The notes: a model not told the origin generated them from the sequence alone. A DNA stretch of 64,000 nucleotides from Nemertoderma westbladi (GCA_032718475.1 JAUCBJ010001957.1:32298-96297); one strand, 5' to 3'. Numbered from the stretch's first letter, positions 54,501 through 64,000 are shown. Program-made: numbers and translations.

Positions 54501-54763
54501 ATAAGGACACCCAATTCTTGGATCCGTCCAATAAGGAACCCATTTCTTGGATCCGTCCAATAAGGAACCCAATTCTTGGATCCGACCAATAAGGAACCCA
54601 ATTCTTGGATCCGTCCAATAAGGACACCCAATTCTTGGATCCGTCCAATAAGGAACCCAATTCTAGGATCCGACCAATAAGGAACCCAATTCTTGGATCC
54701 GTCCAATAAGGACAGCCAATTCTTGGATCCGTCCAATAAGGAACCCAATTCTTGGATCCGTCC
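48502..54763. repeat. 6.3-kb satellite of 29/30-bp BamHI units
   Basis: About 210 tandem units built on CCCAATTCTTGGATCCGTCC followed by AATAAGGA. Two length variants exist: 30 bp with GGACACCC and 29 bp with GGAACCC. Almost every unit has GGATCC. The first 23 or so units (to about 49195) are nearly all 30-mers; farther in, both types mix, along with GATCCGACC, GACAGCC and ATTCGACC variants. All three minus-strand frames lack stops, giving spurious ORFs over 2,000 codons long. It ends at CGTCCTTGAAAAGTAC. Confidence 0.98.
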
Positions 54764-55035
54764 TTGAAAAGTACATATATTTAAAAGGATTAAAATCAAG
54801 GAAACGTTAAAAGGTTACCCATTTCGGACATTTCACCCTCTGGCGGCATACTAGAGCTGACCGATTAGCGTCCGCACAAAGACGTTGCCAGTGTTCCAGT
54901 AGAGTAGGCTGCATACACTACTACATAGCTCACATGTATCAGCTTGAACGGATCATTAATATCGAAATGAGAGAAGTATTCCACTATCTGACATTTCGCC
55001 TTCTAGCAGCAGACTAAAGAACTACTACGATCATA

Positions 55036-55440
55036 TGTTGCATTACAGCTGCATTATATATATATCGACAAAATTGCGCCGCTACAACTCCCTATCACCC
55101 ATGACATTTGCTAGATCATCCGCATCTTCAAGGCCAGTGTCCTTTAAGATGCGTCTCAAGAAAGTCATGGGCTGTCCACCATGCTTATTCACTCCATGAG
55201 GCTGCCAAAGTACAAGATTATGCACTGGCTGGTCCTCACGGCGAAAGCAATGTCCTGCAAATCCGAGGTGGCTTTGTTCTAGTGTCAAGCTTGGGGGAAC
55301 AAATGCGACACCTCCAATGTTATATAGCACCTGGTTGGAAATGTGTGCATTGCACTTGACACAGTGAACCCGGCGTAGCATTCTTGTGAATGTGCCATCC
55401 AGAGATTTGGTGTCCTCAACGGTAGAGCACAGCATTGACT
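55036..55440 (-). pseudogene. LINE 3' fragment, copy 2
   Basis: The minus strand encodes VEDTKSLDGTFTRMLRRVHC, NAHISNQVLYNIGG, FAGHCFRREDQPVHNLVLWQ and LRRILKDTGLEDADDLANVM, nearly the same as the fragment at 36663-37200. It is 5'-truncated near 55440, earlier than copy 1. Its 3' flank has a TATATATA stretch followed on the LINE strand by ATGCAGCTGTAATGCAACAT, related to the 44-bp module behind copy 1. Confidence 0.85.
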
Positions 55441-55784
55441 GAAGAACTGTAGATGGATTAGCCACAAGACCCGCTGATAATCTAATACATCTGCCAAGTT
55501 TTAGCTGGAAAGGATTAAAAATTACGAAATGGGAGGACATTTAATATTTAGATATGTAGCCGCCAAGCGGCCGTCAGACGAACTGTGGAGGTTTATCTCT
55601 CTATGTAAACTTTGTAAACGTTTTTCAGAGATCAACTTTAAGTTATACTGTAGTTTAAATTTCACTTTTCGGTCGACATTTTATTGGAATTTTATATATG
55701 AAAATTTTTTATTTTTTTTAATTTATCTTTATTAAGTGTTTACTAGTGCTTATTTACGGCTTATAACGTGTACATATAGTAATT
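55441..55784. other. Noncoding spacer
   Basis: No gene or repeat recognised. Confidence 0.4.
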
Positions 55785-55935
55785 CGTATATTGTTTTGGT
55801 TAGATTCTTCGGGTCAGCCCTGCTGTAACCTGTGTTTTTGGTGTGAAGACCTGGTATTTTTCGCATGGGGGTAACTGCAAAGTGAAATATAACGGCAGAA
55901 AATCTGGTATTCTTCACATGGGCCGAGGTTCCTAT
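55785..55935 (+). pseudogene. Relic 5' part of a secreted cysteine-rich paralog
   Basis: It aligns with 58950-59085: both run from TTGTTTTGGTT through GGTCAGCCC/GGTTCAGCCC, a TGGTATTT block, and AACTGCAAAGTGAAATATA. The decoded piece NCKVKY matches SCKVG at the mature start of the intact protein. No open frame remains. Confidence 0.6.
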
Positions 55936-56775
55936 GAAATAAGCTTTCAAAGATTAGACCGACAGGCAGACACAAGGTTGCGATAGTGGTGCTTTCGTGC
56001 TTACTTTCGTGGCTCGCTACACAATATTATCTATCACCGCTATAAAACACAACATATTGTAGGCCTATCAGGTGTTGAAATTCATTATTCGTCATAAAAT
56101 AAATTACATACAATTACATTGAAAGATGAAAACCTTTCGGTATTGTTTTTCTAATAGGCTTGCTGAATTCGCGAGAAATTCATTCGAAAATGAAAATCGA
56201 TACAAAATGCAGTGATAGGTCTACCATATGATTGGCTAACTGCCATAACAGGGATGGGGTGATGCCAATTCGAATTCGATTTAACAATTCGATGTAATTC
56301 AGATTTCCTTGAAAACCAGCAGTATTCCAAACTTAATAGTTTTCAGTTTCAATGATCAGTTATATAAAGCTGAACATATTATTATACCAATCTATTCTAA
56401 TGTACATACATTTACTGTAGTACAGTGATACAGTATAGAGTACTGTAAGTGTACGTTACAGTTTGAGTTATACAGTACTTTGTTGTGCCATTCTACGTAA
56501 CAGGTATACTGTACAGTAATAGTAGACCCTATAAGTTATAAGGCTAAATTGGAATTCAGCAAACTTTGGTAGGCTTTAAGCGAGCAAATAAAAATGTGTT
56601 GAAATTGTGCAACATTTTAAATACAGTATAAGTGGGTCTACATTAACTGAACTGCCTGACTGCCAGTTCAATCCAAACGTGATCTCTAAGTAAATTTGCT
56701 GCAAACGCGAGCGAAAATCTTTGAACCATTTTTGCATTAGCATTAATCAGTATTGTCATTCACATTTCGGAGACA
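55936..56775. other. Upstream region of the secreted cysteine-rich gene
   Basis: AT-rich, no ORF. TACAGTA words are clustered at 56410-56520. Promoter and 5' UTR of the gene at 56776 are expected here; no TATA box stands out. Confidence 0.4.
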
Positions 56776-57423
56776 ATGGCCAGTGTTGGATTTTTCCTGG
56801 TTCTATTTCTCAGTCCAACTTTTATCTACGTTTCTAACGCTGTTTCCTGCAAAGTTGGTATGTCCACCGTGACCCTGGAAACGAATAGCAAGAATATGGA
56901 AGTCCTTAACGTTGTATCAAACATGAATTCTCTCAGTCCCACAGATTATGAGATGACGAATTGCGATTCGTGTATAGTAGTCGATCAAATGATAGTGGGA
57001 TCTACTAAATTATTCAAAGGTAACAGAGGAGAGGAAATGGTCGTTGAATACTCCGTGTTAGACGACGAAGCTAATCATGGGGCGAAAATTATGACCAAAT
57101 CTCGTTATGAACTCTGCCACAAAGGCGAGGTGACGTGTGAGGTGTACAAAAATGTCTATAAGTGCCGGGATATTGTGAAAGTAGAGTTCATGTCACAAGG
57201 TCTTAGTGAGGATGATATTGGCAAATTTTATCTAGAATGTCAAGTTCACTGCTGTAAAGGATCATACGACGAGAGTTGCGGAGCTGTCAAGTGGGATGTT
57301 GATGTTAGAGGTGCGGATGGTAAGATTGATTGGAACAACCCAGCGTTCGATGGAGCGAAAGGGAATGTTGCTTCTTTGTATCTGAGTATCGCGCTGGCAG
57401 CCATCGCATCTTCGGTTTATTGA
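56776..57423 (+). CDS. Secreted cysteine-rich protein, possibly GPI-anchored
   Basis: 215 codons in one exon. Residues 1-21 form a signal peptide (MASVGFFLVLFLSPTFIYVS). The mature part has ten cysteines, in the order CKVG, NCDSC, LCHKGEVTCEV, YKCRD, ECQVHCCKG and ESCG. The last 18 residues (NVASLYLSIALAAIASSVY) are hydrophobic behind a small-residue, charged stretch, which resembles a GPI-attachment signal. The CC...C ending recalls Ly6/uPAR three-finger domains, but the spacing is not an exact match, so I leave the family open. AATAAA comes only 17 bases behind the stop. Three decayed relatives lie within 10 kb. Confidence 0.8.
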   Translation: MASVGFFLVLFLSPTFIYVSNAVSCKVGMSTVTLETNSKNMEVLNVVSNMNSLSPTDYEMTNCDSCIVVDQMIVGSTKLFKGNRGEEMVVEYSVLDDEANHGAKIMTKSRYELCHKGEVTCEVYKNVYKCRDIVKVEFMSQGLSEDDIGKFYLECQVHCCKGSYDESCGAVKWDVDVRGADGKIDWNNPAFDGAKGNVASLYLSIALAAIASSVY

Positions 57424-57439
57424 ATGGGGCTGTCGTATC

Positions 57440-57445
57440 AATAAA
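57440..57445 (+). terminator. Polyadenylation signal of the secreted cysteine-rich gene
   Basis: AATAAA in ATCAATAAACC, very close to the stop codon. Confidence 0.7.
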
Positions 57446-57540
57446 CCTACGTATACTGTTCATAGTGTCAGTTATTTATCATACAAGAGTTTATTTGGAT
57501 TGAAATAGTTTTGTCCAAGTATTAAGTAAATACCAAGTAT

Positions 57541-58590
57541 TGTTTAATGTCAGTAAGTACAATATGTTATTCGGAAAAATACCAATTATTGTTTAATGTC
57601 AGTAAGTACAATATGTTATTCGGAAAAATACCAATTATTGTTTAATGTCAGTAAGTACAATATGTTATTCGGAAAAATACCAATTATTGTTTAATGTCAG
57701 TATGTACAATATGTTATTCGGAAAAATACCAATTATTGTTTAATGTCAGTAAGTACAATATGTTATTCGGAAAAATACCAATTATTGTTTAATGTCAGTA
57801 AGTACAATATGTTATTCGGAAAAATACCAATTATTGTTTAATGTCAGTAAGTTAGTACAATATGTTATTCGGAAAAATACCAAGTATTGTTTAATGTCAG
57901 TAAGTACAATATGTTATTCGGAAAAATACCAATTATTGTTTAATGTCAGTAAGTACAATATGTTATTCGGAAAAATACCAATTATTGTTTAATGTCAGTA
58001 AGTAAAATATGTTATTAGGAAAAATACCATTATTGTTTAATGTCAGTAAGTACAATATGTTATTAGGAAAAATACCAATTATTGTTTAATGTCAGTAAGT
58101 ACAATATGTTATTCGGAAAAATACCAATTATTGTTTAATGTCAGTAAGTAAAATATGTTATTCGGAAAAATACCAATTATTGTTTAATGTCAGTAAGTAA
58201 AATATGTTATTAGGAAAAATACCAAGTATTGTTTAATGTCAGTAAGTAAAATATGTTATTAGGAAAAATACCAATTATTGTTTAATGTCAGTAAGTAAAA
58301 TATGTTATTAGGAAAAATACCAATTATTGTTTAATGTCAGTAAGTAAAATATGTTATTCGGAAAAATACCAATTATTGGTTAATGTCAGTAAGTACAATA
58401 TGTTATTCGGAAAAATACCAATTATTATTGTTTAATGTCAGTAAGTACAATATGTTATTAGGAAAAATACCAATTATTGTTTAATGTCAGTAAGTAAAAT
58501 ATGTTATTAGGAAAAATACCAATTATTGTTTAATGTCAGTAAGTACAATGTGTTATTCGGAAAAATACCAATTATTGGTTAATGTTTAAT
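57541..58590. repeat. 49-bp minisatellite, about 21 copies
   Basis: Unit TGTTTAATGTCAGTAAGTAC followed by AATATGTTATTCGGAAAAATACCAATTAT in pieces of the same phase; units start at 57541, 57590 and so on. Variants (AAGTAAAATATG, TTAGGAAA) dominate the second half. It begins 118 bases behind the stop codon of the secreted cysteine-rich gene. Confidence 0.97.
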
Positions 58591-58949
58591 GTCAATACAT
58601 TTTACTCTTATCCTTTCTAGAGTTGAAACAGACCTGCTTTTCTTAATCCAGGTGAACCAGAGCCCACCCGGAGAATTATTTTAGAAAATATAGGAGACCG
58701 GACAGAGCCAGAGACTTTGCTTATTTTTGTACTTACAATTGGATTAGACCTCTATAGCCCAAACAGGCAGGTATAAACTGATAAAGTATTTTTCTATGGT
58801 TGAATTAGAATAAATCGAACCCATTCAACCCTTATACCCAATAATGGATCGAAGTAGGCGCATGTGCTTACTTAGAAATACCTGATCTCCCTAATAAGTG
58901 TTTTATAGCGCTTATTACTATCTTATTATAACCTGTATAAATACTAATT
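58591..58949. other. Noncoding spacer
   Basis: No gene recognised between the minisatellite and the decayed paralog. Confidence 0.4.
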
Positions 58950-59455
58950 CGTTTATTGTTTTGGTTGGGTTCAGCCCGTCTGTAAGCTGGGGTTTACTGA
59001 AAACATGGTATTTCATCTCATGGGAGTAAACTGCAAAGTGAAATATAGCACCGGAAATCTGGTACTCCATGGGCTCACCTCTGAAGGATTGAATATGTTC
59101 AATGGTATGAATGGTAGTCGATCTATGTTGGGATCAACTAAATTATTCAAAAATAACAGAGAGGAAATGGTCGTTGAATACTCCGTGATAGACGAAGAAG
59201 CTAAACGTGGGGCGAGACTTATGTCCAAGTTGCGTGTTAATAGCTGCCACAAAGGCGTGTGAGGTGAATTACAATATAATATTTATATTAAAAAATAAGT
59301 GCCGGGATATTGCGGATGTACAGTTCATGTCACAAGGTCTTAGTGGGGATGATATTGGCAATTCACTGCTGTAAAGGGTCATACGATGTGAGTTGCCGAG
59401 TGGGATGTGGATGTTAGAGGCGCGGATGGTAAGATTGATTGGAACTGTTAGGATA
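58950..59455 (+). pseudogene. Decayed paralog of the secreted cysteine-rich gene
   Basis: An 85-codon frame (59005-59262) reads GVNCKVKYSTGNLVLHG, LGSTKLFKNNREEMVVEYSV and DEEAKRGARLMSKLRVNSCH, parallel to the intact gene (SCKVGMSTV, VGSTKLFKGN, MVVEYSVLDDEANHGAK, YELCHKGE). A frameshift ends it at KGV. Similarity continues without a frame through AAGTGCCGGGATATTG, TTCATGTCACAAGGTCTTAG and GATGGTAAGATTGATTGGAAC, where an LTR starts. It lacks a signal peptide like that of the intact gene. The retrotransposon insertion at 59456 removed the C-terminus. Confidence 0.85.
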
Positions 59456-59666
59456 CTAGGAATGAGGACCTAACATAATATAGCACCTTTGTACCGTGCA
59501 GCTTACTGTGTAATATGATTACAGTAGACTGTCAGAATAGAAGTACAGACTGTCGTATGTCATACATCTTGTTTCTTACACCACAGACAGACAGGCCTAC
59601 ATTGCTGTCACGTACAGACAGTGGCCTACTGAACATTGTTACCGACCACTACACGGTCGCCTAACA
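59456..59666 (+). repeat. 5' LTR of the rightmost Ty3 element, 211 bp
   Basis: It starts TGTTAGGATACTAGG and ends GGTCGCCTAACA, so the termini TGTTAGG/CCTAACA are perfectly inverted. It directly cuts the pseudogene after GGAAC, which may be the 5-bp target duplication. The 3' LTR lies beyond the window. Confidence 0.8.
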
Positions 59667-59669
59667 AAT

Positions 59670-59687
59670 TGGCGCTGCGATAAATAT
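59670..59687 (+). promoter_or_regulatory. Primer-binding site
   Basis: TGGCGCTGCGATAAATAT starts three bases behind the LTR. A TGG start directly behind an LTR is the usual tRNA primer site. The tRNA was not identified. Confidence 0.65.
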
Positions 59688-59993
59688 AAACTCAATTATT
59701 AATTTAATTATACCTTATGTACATTTAATTATAATGCGTTGGTGTTCTTCAATACAGAAGACAGGAAGATGAAACGGCAAAGATTGAACTGTACCGTCTA
59801 ACCGGACCGGAAACCGGTAGGCCTACACTCCTACCTACCTACAGTCTACAGTACCGGTAGTACAGCTACAGTTGTACAATACAGTGCAATACTATACAGT
59901 TGACAGTCTGCAGGCTACGCTACAGTCAGCCTCAGCAAGTTACTAATAGAATTTCAGCAATACAACAATAATACAGTTAGCCAACAAATTACA

Positions 59994-62900
59994 ATGGCTT
60001 ACAGAGGCGTTAAATACAGTAACGTTTGTGCTCCTTTTAACCCTGAGAAAGACCGGTGGGAGACATACTTGGTTATGTTCCGTACGATTCTCAGAACTAC
60101 AAACTGGGTGAAACCGGACAATACAGCAATGACAGCATTAGAAGAAGAACAAGCCAAGACAGATATATTCATTTCGAACTGCGGTTTAGCAACATTAGAT
60201 CTGCTGAATGATTTACGATATCCAACAGATATTGCAAAGGATTCAATTGATACATTGTTGGATACCATTACAACTTACTATCGCAAAGGCAAGTCCAAGG
60301 AAGCAGCAAGGAGAAAATTCAGACTGTGTACACAGCAAAAAGAGGAAAGCATTACAGATTATGCAAAAAGATTGCGTAACCTTGCCAGGGATTGTCAATT
60401 TACAGATTTGGATGGCCAATTACGAGAACAGCTGACTGCTGGTTTAATAGATAATCATGTTGCAACCGAATTGATACAAAAGCAGGAAGATACATTCCCT
60501 GAAGCGCTAAATACGGCAATTAGCTTTGAGGAAGCTCGCAACATAGCGTATGATAGAAACAAATCAGAGATTGAGATACAACGTGTTAATACAAGTCAGA
60601 GAGACCAAGGATCCTCCAATCGTGGTCGTTTTGGAAACAGCCGGGGTCGTGGAGGATACCGTGGAGGAACTAGCAGAGGTAGTTCAAGTTCATATACTTC
60701 ACAACCACGGCAGGTTAGTCAAAGTAGGCAGATTACTTGCTACCGTTGTGGAAAACAAGGCCATAAAATTACAGAATGCAGAATGCCAGAACATATCATA
60801 TGCCGATATTGCAAAGCTAAGGGACATGTTGAAACGGCATGTTTTAAAAAACGTAATGCAACCGGATCTAATCAGTTTAAGCCAAACAGTCAAAGAGGCT
60901 CAGTTGGAATGGTTGACATAGATGAAGGAGAGCACAATGACGATTTATTCATGAAACATACAGATATTTTACAGGATTTAGGCAATGAAGTTGAGATTAA
61001 TACAGTGACTTTACCCAAAGTTAATTCGATTCAATTAGATATTCTTATAAATAATAAGAAAATACAAATGGAATTCGATCCTGGCGCTAAGCATAGCATA
61101 TTACCATACAACAAATACGTTGAACAGTTCCAAGATATACAATTACATGATTGTCCTTCAAAGTTACGTGGATACTGCAAAGGAACTGCCAGGATCAAGG
61201 GAGTCATTTACGTTGTGGTTGAATTCCCAGGTACAAATGTGGCAAAGTTAGAAAATATGCCGCTAATTATTGCAGAGGAGAGTGAAACCGAAAATTCACC
61301 ATTATTTGGTCTATATTGGCTACAACATTTAGTGCACCGCGGAACTAGTATTGACGAGTTGTTACAACAGGATATTAAAATCCAAAATACTCAGTTAGAC
61401 ACGAAAGATTTACCATATCGGTTACAAACCATGTTACAAGAATTTACAGAGGTTCTAACTGGTGTGGGATGTTATAAGGGAGAACCTTTACAAATTAGGA
61501 TCAAAACATCAAACACAAATCCCAAATTCCTTCATTCAAGATCAGTCCCACATGCATACAAGGATAAAGTCATAGAACAATTAAAGATTGACATAAAAGA
61601 AGGACGTCTAGTACATACAGATGAGGGAGAAAACATTGATTGGGCTACACCATTAGTAATTATGCCTAAAAACGATGGATCCGTCAGAATCTGTGGGGAC
61701 TATAAGAGCACTGTAAATCAGTACCTCATAGAAGATTATTTCCCTTTAATGTCTCAAGAGGAAATGTCCGCCAAACTGCAGGGCAAGACAATTTTTACGA
61801 AGTTGGATATGGCACAAGCTTACAACCAATTGCCAATTGATAAAGAAAGCCAAGCGCTGCTTACATTAGCGACACCATTAGGATTGTTAAAACCTACAAG
61901 GTTGCCATATGGAATCACTCCAGCTGCAGCCAAATGTCTTAAAGTTGTTCATTGTACATTGAGCAAATACATTTCAGTATCATACATGGACGAGTTTCTA
62001 ATAGCTTCTAACAATATGGAAGAGCACTTACGGGATCTCCAGACAGTGTTTACAGCACTTAGGGAAGCTGGACTTACTATAGGAATGAAGAAATGTTCAT
62101 TTGTGAAGTCAGAAGTGGAATTCTGTGGGCATATAATTACAAGCAAAGGATTTTTGCCAGATCCAAAGAAGGTACAAGCAGTCAGGGATATGAAACCTCC
62201 ATCCACAAAGAAAGAATTACAAAGTGCATTGGGTTTTATGAATTATTTACGGAAGTATGTACACAAATACGCGGAGATATCCAACCCATTGTACAAATTA
62301 CTACAGAAAGATACACCATTTGAATGGTCAAAAGAAGCCAACAATGCATACAATAATGTGAAGGAGGCCATATCGAATTGTACACTACTGGTTCACTTTA
62401 ATCCATCGTTGAAAACGGAATTAATCACCGATGCGTCTGAAAAGGCTGTATCTGCCATATTGGGGCAGATTAATGAGAAAAGTGAATTCACACCAGTTGC
62501 TTTTGCATCAGCTACACTTGATACGCATCAGAGAAAATATAGCCAGCTCGACAGGGAAGCACTTGCTATAATGTTTGGTACAAGAAAATTCCAGCAATTC
62601 TTAATCGGTCATAAGTTTACAATCGTTACCGATAACAGACCACTCAAACGAATATTTGGTCCATTAAAAGCGCTTCCTGCTACGACTGTTTCAAGGTTAC
62701 AACACTGGGCTGTTGAGCTAGCAGCTCATAACTACACAGTTACAGCTATTAGTTCAGAAGAGAATATTGCTGATGCATTATCAAGACTTACACCTGCGAC
62801 CAAAGATAATATTTACAAGGATAAATCAGATATAGACATTCGAGCTATGGACTTACAACAGGAACAAAATATAGTAGACATTCCTTTAACCAAACAAGGA

Positions 62901-64000
62901 TTACAAGATGCTACTGAGGCTGATCCGGGATTACGTCATTTGAAACGCACAGTCGAATATGGCGAAAAGATACAAACAAATAATCCTGAGTTACGTCATT
63001 ACAAAGCTATTGAATTTGAACTTACAATCAAAGAAGGAATAATTATGCGTGGCAATCGAATTATAATACCATCCAGCTTACAGGCACATGTAATGAAGGA
63101 ACTACATTCCGCACACATCGGAGAAAGAAGAATGCTCACAAAAGCAGCAGACATCTGTTGGTGGCCTGGTATAGTAGATGATATAAAGTTATTCATCAAA
63201 GAGTGTACACCATGTCAACAATTCGCCAACAGTCCACCTCAAGAATATGTGTCATTACCAACAGCTAAGGCAGCATTTGAACGAATTCACACAGATTTAG
63301 CAGATTTCGAAGAACATACGATTTTAGGTATGGTTGATACGTATTCTGGTTGGAAAGATGCCAGAGTATTAAAGAATGCAAAGTCTTCTACAATTATAAC
63401 AGAAATGAAAAATATGTTTGCATTTACAGGAATTCCGGCGATAATATTTAGTGATAATGGACCACAGTTCATTTCAACAGAAATAGAAAGTTTCTTTACA
63501 GACAACGGTATAACTCATTGGAGTTCCGCATTCTATTCACCAACTTCAAATGGTGCTGCTGAAAGAACCGTGCAAAGTATAAAGAACTCGATGAAGAAAC
63601 AAAAGTTCAGTATCGAAAACGATACTATACAAGATAAGATCAGTAATTTCCTAATGCAGGATAGAAATTCACTGTACACACCAAGAGGAAAAACCCCGAA
63701 CGAATCAATTTTCCAATATCCTACAAAGACTCGGTTAGAACGGTTATTGGAATATCCAGTGACGAGTAACAAAAGCGACGAAACAAGTGGAAAATTCGAG
63801 ATCGGTGAAGCGGTCTGGATAAAAAACTATAGTCGACCGGGTAGGGGGCAAATAATTGTAAAGTGGCTCCCGGGACGAATAATAAAAAGGATTGGATCGC
63901 GAGTATACATGGTTAAAGTTGGTGATATTTTGGTCAAACGCAATGTTAACCAAATAAGGAGTCGATACAACCCATGGAATGACAAAGAAGGTACCACATC
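59994..64000 (+). CDS. Gag-Pol polyprotein of a Ty3/gypsy element, partial
   Basis: One frame stays open from this ATG for 1,335 codons to the window end. Gag comes first (NPEKDRWETYLVMFRTIL, FRLCTQQKEESITDYAKRLR), then CCHC knuckles at 249 and 270 (CYRCGKQGHKITEC, CRYCKAKGHVETAC). The protease-like block reads EFDPGAKHSILPYNKY (D362-P-G). RT has motif A KLDMAQAYNQ (D605) and motif C SYMDEFLIAS (D666, E667). RNase H has TDASEKAVSAIL (D813) and LDREALAIM. Integrase has an H-x3-H zinc finger at 1038, then D1101, D1154 and E1190 (DD35E), and a basic chromodomain-like or GPY-type tail near VKWLPGRIIKRIG. Gag and pol share one frame. The changed DTG and YxDD residues are notable. Confidence 0.93.
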   Translation, partial: MAYRGVKYSNVCAPFNPEKDRWETYLVMFRTILRTTNWVKPDNTAMTALEEEQAKTDIFISNCGLATLDLLNDLRYPTDIAKDSIDTLLDTITTYYRKGKSKEAARRKFRLCTQQKEESITDYAKRLRNLARDCQFTDLDGQLREQLTAGLIDNHVATELIQKQEDTFPEALNTAISFEEARNIAYDRNKSEIEIQRVNTSQRDQGSSNRGRFGNSRGRGGYRGGTSRGSSSSYTSQPRQVSQSRQITCYRCGKQGHKITECRMPEHIICRYCKAKGHVETACFKKRNATGSNQFKPNSQRGSVGMVDIDEGEHNDDLFMKHTDILQDLGNEVEINTVTLPKVNSIQLDILINNKKIQMEFDPGAKHSILPYNKYVEQFQDIQLHDCPSKLRGYCKGTARIKGVIYVVVEFPGTNVAKLENMPLIIAEESETENSPLFGLYWLQHLVHRGTSIDELLQQDIKIQNTQLDTKDLPYRLQTMLQEFTEVLTGVGCYKGEPLQIRIKTSNTNPKFLHSRSVPHAYKDKVIEQLKIDIKEGRLVHTDEGENIDWATPLVIMPKNDGSVRICGDYKSTVNQYLIEDYFPLMSQEEMSAKLQGKTIFTKLDMAQAYNQLPIDKESQALLTLATPLGLLKPTRLPYGITPAAAKCLKVVHCTLSKYISVSYMDEFLIASNNMEEHLRDLQTVFTALREAGLTIGMKKCSFVKSEVEFCGHIITSKGFLPDPKKVQAVRDMKPPSTKKELQSALGFMNYLRKYVHKYAEISNPLYKLLQKDTPFEWSKEANNAYNNVKEAISNCTLLVHFNPSLKTELITDASEKAVSAILGQINEKSEFTPVAFASATLDTHQRKYSQLDREALAIMFGTRKFQQFLIGHKFTIVTDNRPLKRIFGPLKALPATTVSRLQHWAVELAAHNYTVTAISSEENIADALSRLTPATKDNIYKDKSDIDIRAMDLQQEQNIVDIPLTKQGLQDATEADPGLRHLKRTVEYGEKIQTNNPELRHYKAIEFELTIKEGIIMRGNRIIIPSSLQAHVMKELHSAHIGERRMLTKAADICWWPGIVDDIKLFIKECTPCQQFANSPPQEYVSLPTAKAAFERIHTDLADFEEHTILGMVDTYSGWKDARVLKNAKSSTIITEMKNMFAFTGIPAIIFSDNGPQFISTEIESFFTDNGITHWSSAFYSPTSNGAAERTVQSIKNSMKKQKFSIENDTIQDKISNFLMQDRNSLYTPRGKTPNESIFQYPTKTRLERLLEYPVTSNKSDETSGKFEIGEAVWIKNYSRPGRGQIIVKWLPGRIIKRIGSRVYMVKVGDILVKRNVNQIRSRYNPWNDKEGTT

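Noticed and set aside
48479-54799. ORFs of 2,106 and 2,057 codons on the minus strand
   Set aside because: They are translations of the 29/30-bp satellite in rotating frames; no non-repetitive domain is present.
57541-58590. CRISPR-like array of 49-bp repeats
   Set aside because: Units abut directly without spacers and vary by point changes.

Overview
The window is animal nuclear DNA. It holds three ordinary single-copy animal genes (an SMAP-type ArfGAP, ABCB10 and GPATCH3), one small secreted cysteine-rich protein gene, and a dense load of retroelements that includes a BEL/Pao element, a group known from animals. The noncoding DNA is AT-rich with many tandem repeats, which fits a marine or other soft-bodied invertebrate, but nothing here fixes the phylum. 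All four host genes read as single uninterrupted exons.

Left part (1-34 kb): a decayed minus-strand Ty3/gypsy element (66-2871); a LINE reverse-transcriptase fragment split by a 1,555-bp DNA transposon (element A, 3444-4998); and a pair of long inverted repeats (about 5335-6227). A 2.18-kb segment (5886-8064) recurs at 29194-33890, and the two direct copies flank about 21 kb of foreign DNA. That block contains an unrecognised 241-codon ORF, a young LTR retrotransposon with near-identical LTRs (11454-16531), a frame-broken BEL/Pao gag-pol (17.3-24.7 kb), and a 2.9-kb unrecognised reading frame interrupted by one UGA (26353-29241). The second copy of the 2.18-kb segment carries a 2,501-bp TIR element (element B, 31000-33500). 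The first copy is the matching empty site, so the TT target duplication can be read directly.

Right part (34-64 kb): the SMAP-type gene, a LINE 3' fragment, a 22-bp minisatellite, tRNA-like SINE heads, ABCB10, GPATCH3, a 6.3-kb array of a 29/30-bp BamHI satellite, a second fragment of the same LINE, and the secreted cysteine-rich gene with a 49-bp minisatellite behind it. At least three decayed relatives of that gene lie nearby (47.2, 55.8 and 59.0 kb). The last one is cut by a Ty3/gypsy retrotransposon whose gag-pol frame runs open from 59994 off the end of the window.

Strongest leads: (1) the unrecognised 962-codon frame with an in-frame UGA-C; (2) the 2.18-kb direct duplication around the 21-kb block; (3) elements A and B as apparent members of one TIR-transposon lineage with ACGTT-rich ends; (4) the locally decaying family of secreted cysteine-rich genes; (5) the open Ty3 gag-pol whose protease and RT active sites read DPG and YMDE.
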